Positions 35,201 through 43,409 are shown, counted from the first letter of the stretch. The stretch: DNA of 64,000 bases from Bacteroidota bacterium (GCA_024280115.1 JAJRQT010000065.1:38588-102587); one strand, 5' to 3'. Made by a program: numbers and translations. The notes: generated from the sequence alone by a model not told the origin.

Positions 35201-35622
35201 TATTTGTGGAGTATGTGACGAGCCTCCGGGGTTTTGACTATAATACTTTCAATGGAGAAAATGCCCTTTTATTTAACGCGGAGCTGAGATTGCCCATTAT
35301 CAAGTATTTGCACAGAGGACCAATCGCATCAAACTTTTTCAGAAATCTTCAGTTTATCGGTTTTTATGATATAGGTTCAGCATGGACCGGCCCTTCTCCG
35401 TTTGCTACAGAAAACAGTGTAAATACAGAAATATTGGCACCGGCAGGCTCCCCGTTTAAAGCAAGGATACAGAACTTTAAAAATCCCTGGTTATCGAGTT
35501 ACGGATTTGGTGTTAGAACCGTGTTACTCGGATATTATGTTAAATTCGACATTGCCTATCCAATTGAGGATCAGGTGAGAAAAAGCACTAAATTCTTAGT
35601 GACTTTGGGCTATGATTTCTAA
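32272..35622 (+). CDS. Large envelope protein: peptidase-like domain, TolB propeller, beta-barrel
   Basis: A 1,116-residue exported protein (signal peptide 1-24, ending VFAQ), starting at TTG 32272. Domains in order: a gluzincin-like N-terminal domain (about 30-270) with LPEWFMNGAARYTAYGWD but no HExxH, the helix reading VLVYKVSSMLI; a TolB/PD40-type beta-propeller (about 290-600) with blades such as VNPRFIPGTSSIIFSSNRT; a low-complexity linker (about 600-720); and a C-terminal outer-membrane beta-barrel of the surface-antigen/Omp85 type (about 740-1116) ending in TLGYDF. It probably sits in the outer membrane with the propeller in the periplasm. Cargo and role unknown. Middle gene of a three-gene operon. 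Confidence 0.75.
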   Translation: MRQFYTISILAIVSLAFTSYSVFAQEAMEKFGKNRVQYKNFKWRYYSTENFDIYFYDGGNEIAKIATNYLEKEFDRITDILGTVSYSKTEIFLYNSPTDLLQSNIGVNDNSFDVAGQTDFIRPLVEIAYPGNAEEFKKVLVYKVSSMLINDMMFGGSLSDMFQNSYLLLLPEWFMNGAARYTAYGWDVEMDDFIRDMIRNKNVKRMAKFTGYEAELLGQSIWNFIAERYGQSYISNILNLTRIIRNEERSISGTIGIPYKSFIAEWSNYYLEQTSFIDQNYILPDKGTKVNSNKKGVIIKDVKISPEGNYYAYTINNKGKYKVILRHIGKNKEKVVLKGGYKVINQEPDKNIPLLSWKDENTLGIINTKYGKNFLWIYEISSKKKVKKELTRINQVKDFDIVRNGNLAVLSADRNGDNDLYLISLRRNSIKRITSDFYDDVNPRFIPGTSSIIFSSNRTTDSIDVKGQKIEKVSNTYNIFIYNIDSTKKTVHRITNNLSKSVKPLAVNSNEYYFISDQQGINNLYKYDLSKKIYHQVSNFGSGIKDFDISYDKQYFSFVMSEKGKDNLYLKQNYNLDQNIFTAQTKRQQYLIAKFVTQRLKESKKKRALANVNKDLMPEVEESANEKPIAGQPEVTKLKSSFLDQYTNKTFEGTGDALVNTRDYQFSNPGQGLIEEKTTKKESKDLLDTDNYVFDTDVVKSKKGRGSFLSSYRKLRKESDVAGPFPYETKFSADNIVTSFVIDPLIGFGLKLETQMNDQLENHKFYGGILVTTDLKSGSFYGEYRYLKNTVDFHARYARKSLYRPTENSSQKYTLNTYELGASLPFGVTSRLSVVPFFETTRFWDLDPTSVLFPPSGPVTSNINYAGVKFEFIYDNTTVGGMNIIQGTRGKVGFKLNEGINDSQKSFSNIYLDLRHYQKIHREIILATRLFYGRYWGANPQKYLLGGMDNWLFNNTNNTGEGDPLRHSVGVDNSNILFVEYVTSLRGFDYNTFNGENALLFNAELRLPIIKYLHRGPIASNFFRNLQFIGFYDIGSAWTGPSPFATENSVNTEILAPAGSPFKARIQNFKNPWLSSYGFGVRTVLLGYYVKFDIAYPIEDQVRKSTKFLVTLGYDF

Positions 35623-35640
35623 TGCTTCAATCACAATAAT

Positions 35641-36405
35641 TTGAATCTTTTTTACAGAAAATTTGGAGAAGGCGAGCCACTTTTCATTTTGCATGGATTA
35701 TTCGGTTCTTCTGACAATTGGGTAACAATTGGCAAACAATTTATGCATAGGTTTCAGGTGGTAATCGTTGATATGCGAAATCATGGTCAATCTCCACATA
35801 GTGAACAAATGGATTATCAGTCTATGGCTACAGATATTTATGAGCTGGCAAATAATCTTAGACTAAAGCAAATCAACTTACTGGGTCATTCAATGGGTGG
35901 AAAAACAGGGATGACTATTGCAGAGCAATACCCAGGATTAATTAAAAAGCTCATTGTGGCTGATATATCTCCCAGGAAATATCCCATCCGTCACCACCAA
36001 ATAATTGATGGCCTCCTAAGCATTGATCTAAAAAATATAGAAAGTCGCAAAGAAGCGGATGTAAAACTGGCTGATTTCGTCCCCGAATATAGCGTGAGAC
36101 AATTTCTCCTGAAAAACCTGGAAAGAGACGCTGAAAAAGCCTTTAAATGGAAATTAAATCTTGAGGTAATTAACAATAGATTAGAAGATGTCGGAGCTTC
36201 CACGATTCCAAAAACTAAAATTGAAACGCCAACATTATTTATACGGGGTATCAATTCCAATTACGTGACAGACGATGATATCATGGAAATCAGAAAATAT
36301 TTTTTCAATTCCAGGGTAGAATCTATTGGGAATGCGGGCCATTGGCTTCATGCAGAGCAGCCAGAAGCATTTATAAATACAATTTTAGAATTCCTTGAAT
36401 ATTAA
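35641..36405 (+). CDS. Alpha/beta-fold hydrolase (YbfF-like esterase)
   Basis: A 254-residue cytoplasmic hydrolase: oxyanion-hole stretch LHGLFGSSDNW, nucleophile elbow GHSMGG (Ser about residue 86) and catalytic His in GNAGHWLHAEQPE. It matches the YbfF-type esterases in length and start. The start is TTG 35641 (NLFYRKFGEGEPLFILHG), 18 bp after the previous stop; no ATG fits the conserved N-terminus. Last gene of the plus-strand operon, its stop overlapping the stop of the convergent DUF2905 gene by 2 bp. Confidence 0.9.
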   Translation: MNLFYRKFGEGEPLFILHGLFGSSDNWVTIGKQFMHRFQVVIVDMRNHGQSPHSEQMDYQSMATDIYELANNLRLKQINLLGHSMGGKTGMTIAEQYPGLIKKLIVADISPRKYPIRHHQIIDGLLSIDLKNIESRKEADVKLADFVPEYSVRQFLLKNLERDAEKAFKWKLNLEVINNRLEDVGASTIPKTKIETPTLFIRGINSNYVTDDDIMEIRKYFFNSRVESIGNAGHWLHAEQPEAFINTILEFLEY

Positions 36406-36611
36406 CGAAATTTATTGATCAGATATATTATCAGAGAAATCACAAGACTTATCAAGATGCTGCTTGCCAACGGAAAATGAAAAGAAAAATTCTCCCTTTT
36501 AATGTTGATATCTCCGGGTAACTTTCCTAAAAATGAAAACCCGTCAAAATAATGGATTACAATGCCGATGATAATTAAAATTACTCCTATTATTATAAAT
36601 ATTTTTCCCAC
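36402..36611 (-). CDS. DUF2905 family small membrane protein
   Basis: A 69-residue protein from GTG 36611 (GKIFIIIGVILIIIGIVI), which matches the usual N-terminus; an in-frame TTG at 36647 would extend it into the divergent gene. The family pattern is two TM helices flanking FLGKLPGDINIKRENFSFHF. Function unknown. Divergent to the methyltransferase gene, with 13 bp between start codons, so each promoter must lie inside the other's coding region. Confidence 0.8.
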   Translation of the reverse strand: MGKIFIIIGVILIIIGIVIHYFDGFSFLGKLPGDINIKRENFSFHFPLASSILISLVISLIIYLINKFR

Positions 36612-36624
36612 CTGATATTTTGAT

Positions 36625-37338
36625 ATGGATAGACAAAAAAAAGGCAATCTCTACTTAATTCCAACTCCATTAGCCGGGAATACCCTCGATAAAATAGAGA
36701 CCCGGCAACTTCAGAAAGTTGTAAAAAACACAAGTTTGTTTTTAGTTGAAAATATCAGAACTGCAAGACGCTTTATAAGCAGTTTAAAACTTGGTATCGA
36801 AATTGATAAGCTACATTTTGAAGTTTTAGATAAGAATACAACGTCAAAGGAAACGGGTAAATTATGCACTCCATTATTAAAAGGTCAGGATATTGGCATA
36901 ATGTCGGAGGCCGGTTGCCCGGGGATAGCTGATCCTGGAAACCTGGCTGTAACCTTTGCCCACTCCAATGACATTAGGGTTGTGCCACTTGTAGGGCCAT
37001 CGTCAATCTTCATGGCACAAATGGCTTCAGGATTTAACGGGCAATCATTTGTTTTTCATGGGTACCTGCCAATTGAGAAGCAAAAAAGAATACAGGCAAT
37101 AAAGATCATTGAAAAAGAGGCCAGAAGCAAAAACCAAACACAAATATTCATGGAAACCCCATATCGGAACAACCAGCTTCTTAGCGATATTTTGAAAACA
37201 TGCCAGCCCTATACAAAGCTATGTATTGCAAAAGATGTATCGGGAAGTAATGAAATGATCAAAACGAAAATGATAAAAGAATGGAGAAAATCTGTTCCTG
37301 AACTCCACAAAGTACCTTCGATTTTTTTAATATTATAG
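36625..37338 (+). CDS. Tetrapyrrole-methylase-family SAM methyltransferase (RsmI-like)
   Basis: A 237-residue cytoplasmic enzyme of the RsmI/CobA fold. LYLIPTPLAGNTLDKI begins the N-terminal domain; MSEAGCPGIADPG and VVPLVGPSSIFMAQMASG are the conserved SAM- and substrate-site loops; the C-terminal domain has IFMETPYRNNQLL. RsmI methylates the ribose of 16S rRNA C1402. This homologue is shorter and more diverged than E. coli RsmI, as in the second Bacteroidota paralogue group, so the exact substrate is uncertain. No linked genes help. Confidence 0.85.
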   Translation: MDRQKKGNLYLIPTPLAGNTLDKIETRQLQKVVKNTSLFLVENIRTARRFISSLKLGIEIDKLHFEVLDKNTTSKETGKLCTPLLKGQDIGIMSEAGCPGIADPGNLAVTFAHSNDIRVVPLVGPSSIFMAQMASGFNGQSFVFHGYLPIEKQKRIQAIKIIEKEARSKNQTQIFMETPYRNNQLLSDILKTCQPYTKLCIAKDVSGSNEMIKTKMIKEWRKSVPELHKVPSIFLIL

Positions 37339-37356
37339 CATTGCGGATCACCAGTG

Positions 37357-37968
37357 TTAATCAGTATCTCTGAAGTTGGCGACATCCTGCTTTTTCGATT
37401 TTATAAATTTCACCATTTTTTCATTCTTTTTCAGTTTGAGCTGAATCCAGAGAAATTTTGCAAAAACGATCATCAACGCGAGTCTGAATATCATATATGC
37501 CAACGGGATCACCTCAAAAAATAGTGAAGCACCACTGCTTTCTAATAAGGACTTATCGACAGGACCTTTAGGAAACAAACCATAGGAAAATTCCAATATC
37601 GTGTGGCCAAGGTGGAAGAATAGCGCAAGAACAACCATTAGATATGAAGACTTTTTCCCCACGCGATTTAATATAAAATATATCAGACCTATCACAATAA
37701 AAATCAACACATTGGCAAAGTGATTTTCTTTAAAAATGAGTGAGAATGCAAGGATGATTATTGCTATAAATCCGAATATTATTCCGAATGACAGGATGCC
37801 TTTTACAGACTTATCCGAATCCTCAATGAGATCTTCCAATCTAAGGAGTTTGGCATTATAAGAGATTTTTTCTGCTTTTGTACCCCTTTGAGGAAATCCA
37901 CAGTATTGGCATTCAGTTTCTGATTCTGCAATGGTTTCTGTGCAATTTACGCATTGATTTTTACTCAT
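37357..37968 (-). CDS. Zinc-ribbon membrane protein, function unknown
   Basis: A 203-residue protein. N-terminal zinc ribbon CVNCTETIAESETECQYCGF (two CxxC pairs, Cys6, Cys9, Cys20, Cys23), then a short linker and four hydrophobic segments (about 62-80, 86-102, 109-125, 155-175). The long loop between the third and fourth segments contains SYGLFPKGPVDKSLLESSGA. I do not recognise the family. It ends with a basic tail. Its upstream region holds a TIR-bounded element. Confidence 0.65.
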   Translation of the reverse strand: MSKNQCVNCTETIAESETECQYCGFPQRGTKAEKISYNAKLLRLEDLIEDSDKSVKGILSFGIIFGFIAIIILAFSLIFKENHFANVLIFIVIGLIYFILNRVGKKSSYLMVVLALFFHLGHTILEFSYGLFPKGPVDKSLLESSGASLFFEVIPLAYMIFRLALMIVFAKFLWIQLKLKKNEKMVKFIKSKKQDVANFRDTD

Positions 37969-37986
37969 ATGGTTTTGAATAACCGC

Positions 37987-38196
37987 TAATTAGAGCCTTA
38001 CTATAAACTCGGTGTCTGATTCAGAAAGTTTGCTATCAAGCCTCGCCTTCCTTAATACGAAGTACGGCGGACAAGGGCTTGGGCAGTTCGAAAAATGTGA
38101 GTTTACATTTCATAAATGATCATTTTGTGAGCAAGCCTGCCTCGCCGGTAGGCGGGCGAAACGAAGATAGCAGACTTTATGGACAGACACTAATTA
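37987..38196. repeat. Short TIR-bounded element (MITE-like), copy 3
   Basis: Left end 37987-38010 (TAATTAGAGCCTTACTATAA then ACTC) and right end 38173-38196 (minus strand TAATTAGTGTCTGTCCATAA then AGTC) match at 18 of 24 positions in inverted orientation. A second inner pair extends the inverted repeat: 38012-38037 against 38166-38190 (about 22 of 26). The interior has the palindrome AAATGATCATTT and a GC-rich hairpin at 38134-38157. The DUF192 gene's TAG stop uses the right end. It looks like a non-autonomous insertion. Confidence 0.65.
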
Positions 38197-38726
38197 ATTC
38201 GAGCAAATTCAATAAAATCTCCTTCCTTTATCCCATATTTATCACAAAATCCAGCGGCAGTTTCTACTACATATTTGGCTTTTTTAAAGGAGGGAATCGG
38301 CGACACAGAATATGGTTGGGTATGCGGATAGATGGTCACAATTTCCTTATTTCCATTTATATAAATGATGTCAAGCGACATTTTGGTATTGCGCATCCAA
38401 AATGACTGTGGCCGTTCATATTCCATAATAAATAGCATCGCTCGATCGTAGGGCATACTGCTTCGATACATCATCCCTTGCGTCCGTCTCTGGTCATTTT
38501 CCGCTATTTCTATATCAACCAGTTTGAGGGTATCTTTTTCGGCATTTTGAAAGACAAGGATGCCCTCCTTCGAAAATTGTGGTTCCATGGTTATGGATTT
38601 ATCGGCTTGTTTAGGAACGCTTTTCTTTGAATCGAAGAAGATAGGTTTCAATATATAAAGAGAAAGTGCCAACAATAAAATCGCAGCAATGATAATCCCT
38701 TGCTTGTTTTTTTTCTTTTTTGTCAC
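38190..38726 (-). CDS. DUF192 domain protein, membrane-anchored
   Basis: About 178 residues from GTG 38726 (or 189 from TTG 38759). A lysine-rich N-terminus precedes one TM helix (IIIAAILLLALSLYIL), then an exported DUF192 domain: FQNAEKDTLKLVDIEIAEND, RRTQGMMYRSSMPYDRAMLF, FWMRNTKMSLDIIYING and the C-terminal FCDKYGIKEGDFIEF. DUF192 is a small beta-barrel-like domain of unknown activity, common in exported proteins. The stop codon lies in a TIR end, so the last residues (ARIN) may be altered relative to an ancestral gene. Confidence 0.87.
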   Translation of the reverse strand: MTKKKKNKQGIIIAAILLLALSLYILKPIFFDSKKSVPKQADKSITMEPQFSKEGILVFQNAEKDTLKLVDIEIAENDQRRTQGMMYRSSMPYDRAMLFIMEYERPQSFWMRNTKMSLDIIYINGNKEIVTIYPHTQPYSVSPIPSFKKAKYVVETAAGFCDKYGIKEGDFIEFARIN

Positions 38727-38925
38727 TGATTTTTCAATTTTGCTGCAATTTATTTTCAAGTTGAAGATATTAAAAATTTATTGCGCTTTAATTATTACAT
38801 CAATAACTAGTTATTCAAGTTTTGATCTAACTATCCATTATTTTAGCATGGAGTATTCCCACGTGTTGGTTTTGTGACCAACTTGTTGTCTGGCTCATGC
38901 GGAATATTTGGAATGAATCAGATAG

Positions 38926-38941
38926 CCTGTAAAGACAGGCC
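38926..38941. repeat. GCCTGT/ACAGGC hairpin
   Basis: A perfect 6-bp stem with a 4-base loop (AAAG), about 45 bp downstream of the stop of the 38985 minus-strand gene. There is no T-run on either side, so it is not a standard terminator. Confidence 0.35.
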
Positions 38942-38984
38942 GGACATTAAGATGAGCGTTTATTATAAAAAAGCATTAACTCGG

Positions 38985-39815
38985 TTAACCGGTTGCTGTC
39001 ATTACTTTTAAAATAAAATTGCTTACCCGCTTCTGTAACTTTCCCGAAGTCCAGTAACCAAAGTGAGATAGAATGTTCCAGAAGCTCAACAGATTTCCAA
39101 CGCCAATCTGAATGTCCTCAACATTTGCATTTGCATAATGTTCATTAATAAATTTAATAGGATAGCCCAATGGATCATTTCTATCAAAATAATTTTCCCA
39201 TAGTGCAAGGGCCTTCAATTCTGGCAGGATATTTTGAATGGGAAATTGAATTGGTTGTAGTTCGTCAATTTCAGAAGATGATGAAAATATTGGTATATTG
39301 TTACCAAAAGTAAACAGGCCTACAAGCGTTTCAAATCGCTCAAAAGCCGTATTACCAAATGGATCATTTTCACCTGCATGCTGCCGGTCCCAGATATAAT
39401 TATTCATAATCTCGGTGCCCATGGAAGATGCAATGATAATTAAAGGGGCATGCTCAATTACCCGGTTTTGCAATTTAAGAATTGAGTCGTAAACCATTAG
39501 ATGAGTCTTTTCATACACCTGATCTGGTAAATTGGGTTTTCCTCCATAATTTATTAAATCAGCTATGTTAGTAATGAGAAACTTCCTCAACATCCTCGAT
39601 TTTAATTTGAGATCTTCACTGTCAAGCATTCGCTCAAGAAGTAATTCCTGCTGACTTTGAAGAGGCTCATACCAATCTATGTATTCATAGGCAATATGAT
39701 TTGTATTAATATTATGTTTTGTAAGTCGTCTGTTTATTTTTTCAATGAATTTTTTTTGGCGATTAAATCCTGTGCCTCCGGATCCTCTTATCACCAGAAT
39801 ACCCAATTTTTCCAT
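38985..39815 (-). CDS. Predicted alpha/beta-hydrolase-like protein, unrecognised family
   Basis: A 276-residue cytoplasmic protein from ATG 39815 (MEKLGILVIRGSGGTGFNRQ); an in-frame TTG at 39845 is less likely. The first strand with RGSGGTG and the later PLIIIASSMGTEIMNNYIWD look like an alpha/beta-hydrolase core with a nucleophile elbow reading ASSMGT instead of GxSxG. A distal candidate His is in ILSHFGYW. The middle is rich in charged helices. The enzyme class is inferred from pattern only; the gene stands alone. Confidence 0.55.
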   Translation of the reverse strand: MEKLGILVIRGSGGTGFNRQKKFIEKINRRLTKHNINTNHIAYEYIDWYEPLQSQQELLLERMLDSEDLKLKSRMLRKFLITNIADLINYGGKPNLPDQVYEKTHLMVYDSILKLQNRVIEHAPLIIIASSMGTEIMNNYIWDRQHAGENDPFGNTAFERFETLVGLFTFGNNIPIFSSSSEIDELQPIQFPIQNILPELKALALWENYFDRNDPLGYPIKFINEHYANANVEDIQIGVGNLLSFWNILSHFGYWTSGKLQKRVSNFILKVMTATG

Positions 39816-40076
39816 GGTACAATTTTTTAATAGTTGATTGAACAAGGAATTTACTCAATTTTTACCGGGAAAATATTTAATATTTTTAAAATGTATAATA
39901 TGCTTGACATGGAGAAATGGTAATTCAAAAAACTCAGAACTAATTTACTCACAGGAATAGGCAGGAAGATTGGAGTTTAATAAACAAATTATAGTATCAT
40001 TTCATAAACAGTCTGTGTATTATTTTATTCGATCTTTCAGTATATTTATTAATTCTAAACTATAATATCTTTTCTT

Positions 40077-41603
40077 ATGAAATTCATAATATATATCCTC
40101 GTATTTTTTCTAATCCATTCTGCTATGGCACAACAAAACTCTATTGGTATTTTTCAGTTCAACGATGATGTAGGAAATCCTCAAAAGGAAGGAACTACAA
40201 ATTATAATCTTGCTGATCAGTACTACACCATAAAGGGGGCAGGTTATAACATCTGGTTTGAGCGAGACGAGTTTCAATTCGCTTATAATAAAATTGAGGG
40301 AGATTTCATACTATCCGCAAATTTTGAGTTTGAAGGTAACGGTACCGATCAACACAGAAAAATCGGTTGGATGATCAGGGAATCTATGGATGAAAATGCA
40401 CCTCATGCAAGCGCTACTTTGCATGGAGACGGTTTGACTGTGCTTCAGTGGAGGGAATTGAAAGGAGCCTTTATGCGAGATCCTGAAGATCAGATTTTTT
40501 CTCCCAAAAGTTATTACAACATTTTACAATTGGAACGTAAGGGTAATGAGATAATTTTTCGAGCGGCACATGATAATGAACCATTACAATTGATAGGATC
40601 TCATAATATGGAAAATATGCCAAAAGAGGTTTTGGCAGGTTTGTTTATTTGCTCTCATAATCCGGATGTAGTGGAAACAGCAAAGGTCTGGAATGTTAGA
40701 ATAGACCGTCCCGTTTCAGATGAATACAAACCTTACCAAAGTGGATGGCTTGGATGCCGAATGGAAATTTTGAACGTTTTTAACGGAAAGAGAAAAGTCA
40801 TTTATGAACAGCCTCATCGTTTTGAAGCTCCAAACTGGATGCCCGATGGGAAAAAACTGCTTTTTAATATGGATGGATCATTATATACAATCCCGGTAGA
40901 AGGGGGAGAAATCGCTAAGTTAAACACCGGTTTTGCAAATAAAATTAATAATGATCATGGCATTTCCTTTAATGGAAAATTATTAGCTATCAGTCATAGT
41001 CGGGATGATAATACTGGAAGTGGCTCTACTGTGTATGTATTGCCGCTGGAAGGGGGCACACCCCAACAAGTAACGGAAGGCACGCCTTCTTACTGGCACG
41101 GTTGGAATCCCAATAACAAGGAAGTCGTTTATGTAGCAAAGAGGGGCAGAAATGAAAGTTATAATATTTATAGCGCCTCCATCAAAGACGGGAAAGAAAC
41201 ACAGTTGAGTTTTAACGAAGGCTCGCATGTGGACGGACCTGAATTTTCTCCCGATGGAAAATATATATATTACAATGGAAATCAGTCAGGAACCATGCAG
41301 ATCTGGCGCATGAAGCCCAATGGATCAGAAAAGGAGCAAATCACTTTTGATGATTATAATGATTGGTTCCCTCATATTTCACCCGATGGGAAATGGATAG
41401 CATTCATCTCTTTTTCAAAAGATATCCCTGTGGATTCACACCCTTCTTTCAAAAGAGTAATGCTGAGATTGATGCCTGTTTCCGGTGGAGCGCCAAAAGT
41501 AATTGCTTATCTGTATGGAGGGCAGGGAACTATAAATGTGCCTTCATGGTCGCCTGATTCAAAACACATTGCCTTTGTAAGTAATTCAGGATCCCACCAA
41601 TAG
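40077..41603 (+). CDS. Exported TolB-like beta-propeller protein
   Basis: A 508-residue protein with signal peptide (1-18, ending AMAQ). An N-terminal LamG/beta-sandwich-like domain (about 25-205: GDFILSANFEFEGNG, IGWMIRESMDENAPH) is followed by a six-bladed PD40/TolB propeller with repeated SPDGK blades (NWMPDGKKLLFNMDGSLY, FSPDGKYIYYNGNQSG, ISPDGKWIAFISFS, WSPDSKHIAFVS). Similar proteins in Bacteroidota are often labelled TolB-family or biopolymer transporter. Periplasmic or secreted; probably binds a glycan or protein, but no enzyme site is visible. Monocistronic. Confidence 0.82.
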   Translation: MKFIIYILVFFLIHSAMAQQNSIGIFQFNDDVGNPQKEGTTNYNLADQYYTIKGAGYNIWFERDEFQFAYNKIEGDFILSANFEFEGNGTDQHRKIGWMIRESMDENAPHASATLHGDGLTVLQWRELKGAFMRDPEDQIFSPKSYYNILQLERKGNEIIFRAAHDNEPLQLIGSHNMENMPKEVLAGLFICSHNPDVVETAKVWNVRIDRPVSDEYKPYQSGWLGCRMEILNVFNGKRKVIYEQPHRFEAPNWMPDGKKLLFNMDGSLYTIPVEGGEIAKLNTGFANKINNDHGISFNGKLLAISHSRDDNTGSGSTVYVLPLEGGTPQQVTEGTPSYWHGWNPNNKEVVYVAKRGRNESYNIYSASIKDGKETQLSFNEGSHVDGPEFSPDGKYIYYNGNQSGTMQIWRMKPNGSEKEQITFDDYNDWFPHISPDGKWIAFISFSKDIPVDSHPSFKRVMLRLMPVSGGAPKVIAYLYGGQGTINVPSWSPDSKHIAFVSNSGSHQ

Positions 41604-41749
41604 GGAGGGGAAATTTAACCGATGTAGTATTAAACATATTTGTAAGACAATGCAGAATTTAAAATTCTATATCTGGAATAAAAAATCAATGAATTTGAAA
41701 TTTATATATTCACTTCACTGTTTTAATAATACACAATTGACATTAGGAA

Positions 41750-42508
41750 ATGCAAATCAACCTGAAGAATAAGCATGTCATCATTACAGGAGCTAGTCGA
41801 GGGATAGGAAAAGCGATTGCAGAATTGCTGGTTTCCTGTGGAGCTAAAGTTGCACTTCAGTACAATAAGAATAAAAACAGCGCTGAAAAGGTTCAGAAAA
41901 CTCTTGGACCAAAGGCACATTTGTACCAATGCGATTTTTCCAATGGGCTTGAAGTGAACGAATTTTTCAATGAGGTCGCTGAGGATTTTAAGCGAATTGA
42001 TGTTTTGGTAAATAACGCCGGAATAGCTATAAAATCTAACCCGGAAAAAGATGATATTGCCTGGATTGATGATTGGTTGCAAACCATGGATGTCAATTTG
42101 AATGCTGTTGGTTTATTGAGTAAAAAAGCAATTCAACATTTTAAAACTCACGAAGGAGGAAGCATAATTAATATTTCATCCAGAGCCGCATTTAGAGGAG
42201 ATACAAAAGATTATATGGCTTATGCTGCTTCAAAAGCGGGTATTATCGGCCTGACAAGATCCATCGCCCGGGCCTATGGTAAGGATAATATAAAGGCATT
42301 TTTAATTGCACCCGGTTTTGTACGAACAGGGATGGCCCGGGATTTTATTGAAGAATATGGAGAAGAGTATGCAACAAAGGACCTGGCACTTGACCACATG
42401 ACCGAACCAAAAGACATTGCCCGGTTTGTAGCATTCCTTGCTAGTGGATTAGCCGATCACGCTACTGGGGGTACATTTGACGTTAATGCAGGTAGTTATG
42501 TACATTAG
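41750..42508 (+). CDS. SDR-family NAD(P)-dependent oxidoreductase
   Basis: A 252-residue classical short-chain dehydrogenase. The cofactor motif is TGASRGIGKA (about 13-22), the NNAG stretch is VLVNNAGIAIKS, the catalytic Ser is in NISSRAAFRG, and YAASKAGIIGLTR carries the Tyr and Lys. The C-terminal GGTFDVNAGSYVH is typical of FabG-like 3-oxoacyl reductases and glucose/alcohol dehydrogenases; the substrate is unknown. It is the last recognisable plus-strand gene before a 900-bp gap. Confidence 0.92.
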   Translation: MQINLKNKHVIITGASRGIGKAIAELLVSCGAKVALQYNKNKNSAEKVQKTLGPKAHLYQCDFSNGLEVNEFFNEVAEDFKRIDVLVNNAGIAIKSNPEKDDIAWIDDWLQTMDVNLNAVGLLSKKAIQHFKTHEGGSIINISSRAAFRGDTKDYMAYAASKAGIIGLTRSIARAYGKDNIKAFLIAPGFVRTGMARDFIEEYGEEYATKDLALDHMTEPKDIARFVAFLASGLADHATGGTFDVNAGSYVH

Positions 42509-43409
42509 TTTAAATTATCTGCACAAGTAGCCACCAACCTTTTAGATCTATCATCAATAAAACATTTTTAATTTTAATCAACTACGAAATGAAGAAACAT
42601 AGTTAAAAAGGCTCTTAATGGATGAAATGAGAATAATGCTACTTAGAGATAATAAACTTATGGAGGAAGACAAAAATCATTATAGCATTGTCGCATTAAA
42701 TCATTTTCGAAATCACAGCTGCCTACAGACAGGGATTTCCACTAAACTATAAGTAGAACCAAAGTTTAAATTTCACCTTACTAGTTGATGCCAATGCTTC
42801 GTTTGGTTATGATCCTTGCAATTATCATTCGAAGAATTTGCTTAATTCCCCCATGATCTCTCAATGCGTTTTCCCATTATGGGAATATCGTCTCTATGTG
42901 GGATGGTTTTCAAACTATGTCTTGACATAAATCATTGATATTCAGATATATGGAAAGTTAGCATATTTTTGGCCTATAGGGAAGCAGATTTGAAATAGAA
43001 TTTTCAATGAAGCTTGGAGAGATAGTAGAAGTTGACAGGAAAAGGCTTAGGAAGTTTTGATCAAATTGATTTTTTTATTTGGATTATTGATTGAGAGTGA
43101 GGCGTGTGTTGGAGAATTTAGTGATTGTTGAAACGCCTGATGAAAACCAGTGAAAACAGCAGGGATCAGAAGAGCAGTTGGAAGTAGGGAAGAAGTAGTA
43201 CAGGTTGTGAAGTTGAAATAATTGAGAAGAAGGGTTTTCAAAAAGAATGGAATATGGTAGCTGTACTTAACTACCTGAATAAGGGATTTTTTAATTGAGT
43301 ACAGCACCTTTTTTCCTGTAGATTATGTAGCTAAAACTAAACTTAAGAATACAATTGTGTGGTTGGTAGTTAGGTTGAATCGCGGAACAGCTCGTTCCGC
43401 TTTTCTTTT
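42509..43409 (+). other. 900-bp gap with two plus-strand terminators; possible RNA gene
   Basis: No convincing protein gene. Base use changes around 43000-43260 to purine-rich on the plus strand. Two terminator-like hairpins face the plus direction (43260-43314 and 43382-43410), a TATTTTTG -7-like element is at 42964-42971, and a perfect palindrome TTCCCATTATGGGAA is at 42871-42885. Together this suggests an untranslated transcript of about 340-430 bases, or the remnant of a lost gene. I could not match tmRNA, RNase P, 6S or SRP signatures. Confidence 0.35.
43260..43314 (+). terminator. Long-loop terminator-like hairpin
   Basis: GCTGTACTTAA (43260-43270) pairs with TTGAGTACAGC (43295-43305) at 10 of 11 positions with a G-U at the other, and a T6 run follows at 43309-43314. 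The loop is 24 bases, longer than usual for an intrinsic terminator. Confidence 0.5.

Noticed and set aside
43047..43307. 86-codon minus-strand ORF in the 900-bp gap
   Set aside because: Peptide is S/T/N/L-rich with no motif, and it runs against two plus-strand terminators; better read as the complement of a purine-rich RNA region.
42509..43409. tmRNA, RNase P RNA, 6S RNA or SRP RNA in the gap
   Set aside because: None of the conserved core words of these RNAs were found on either strand.
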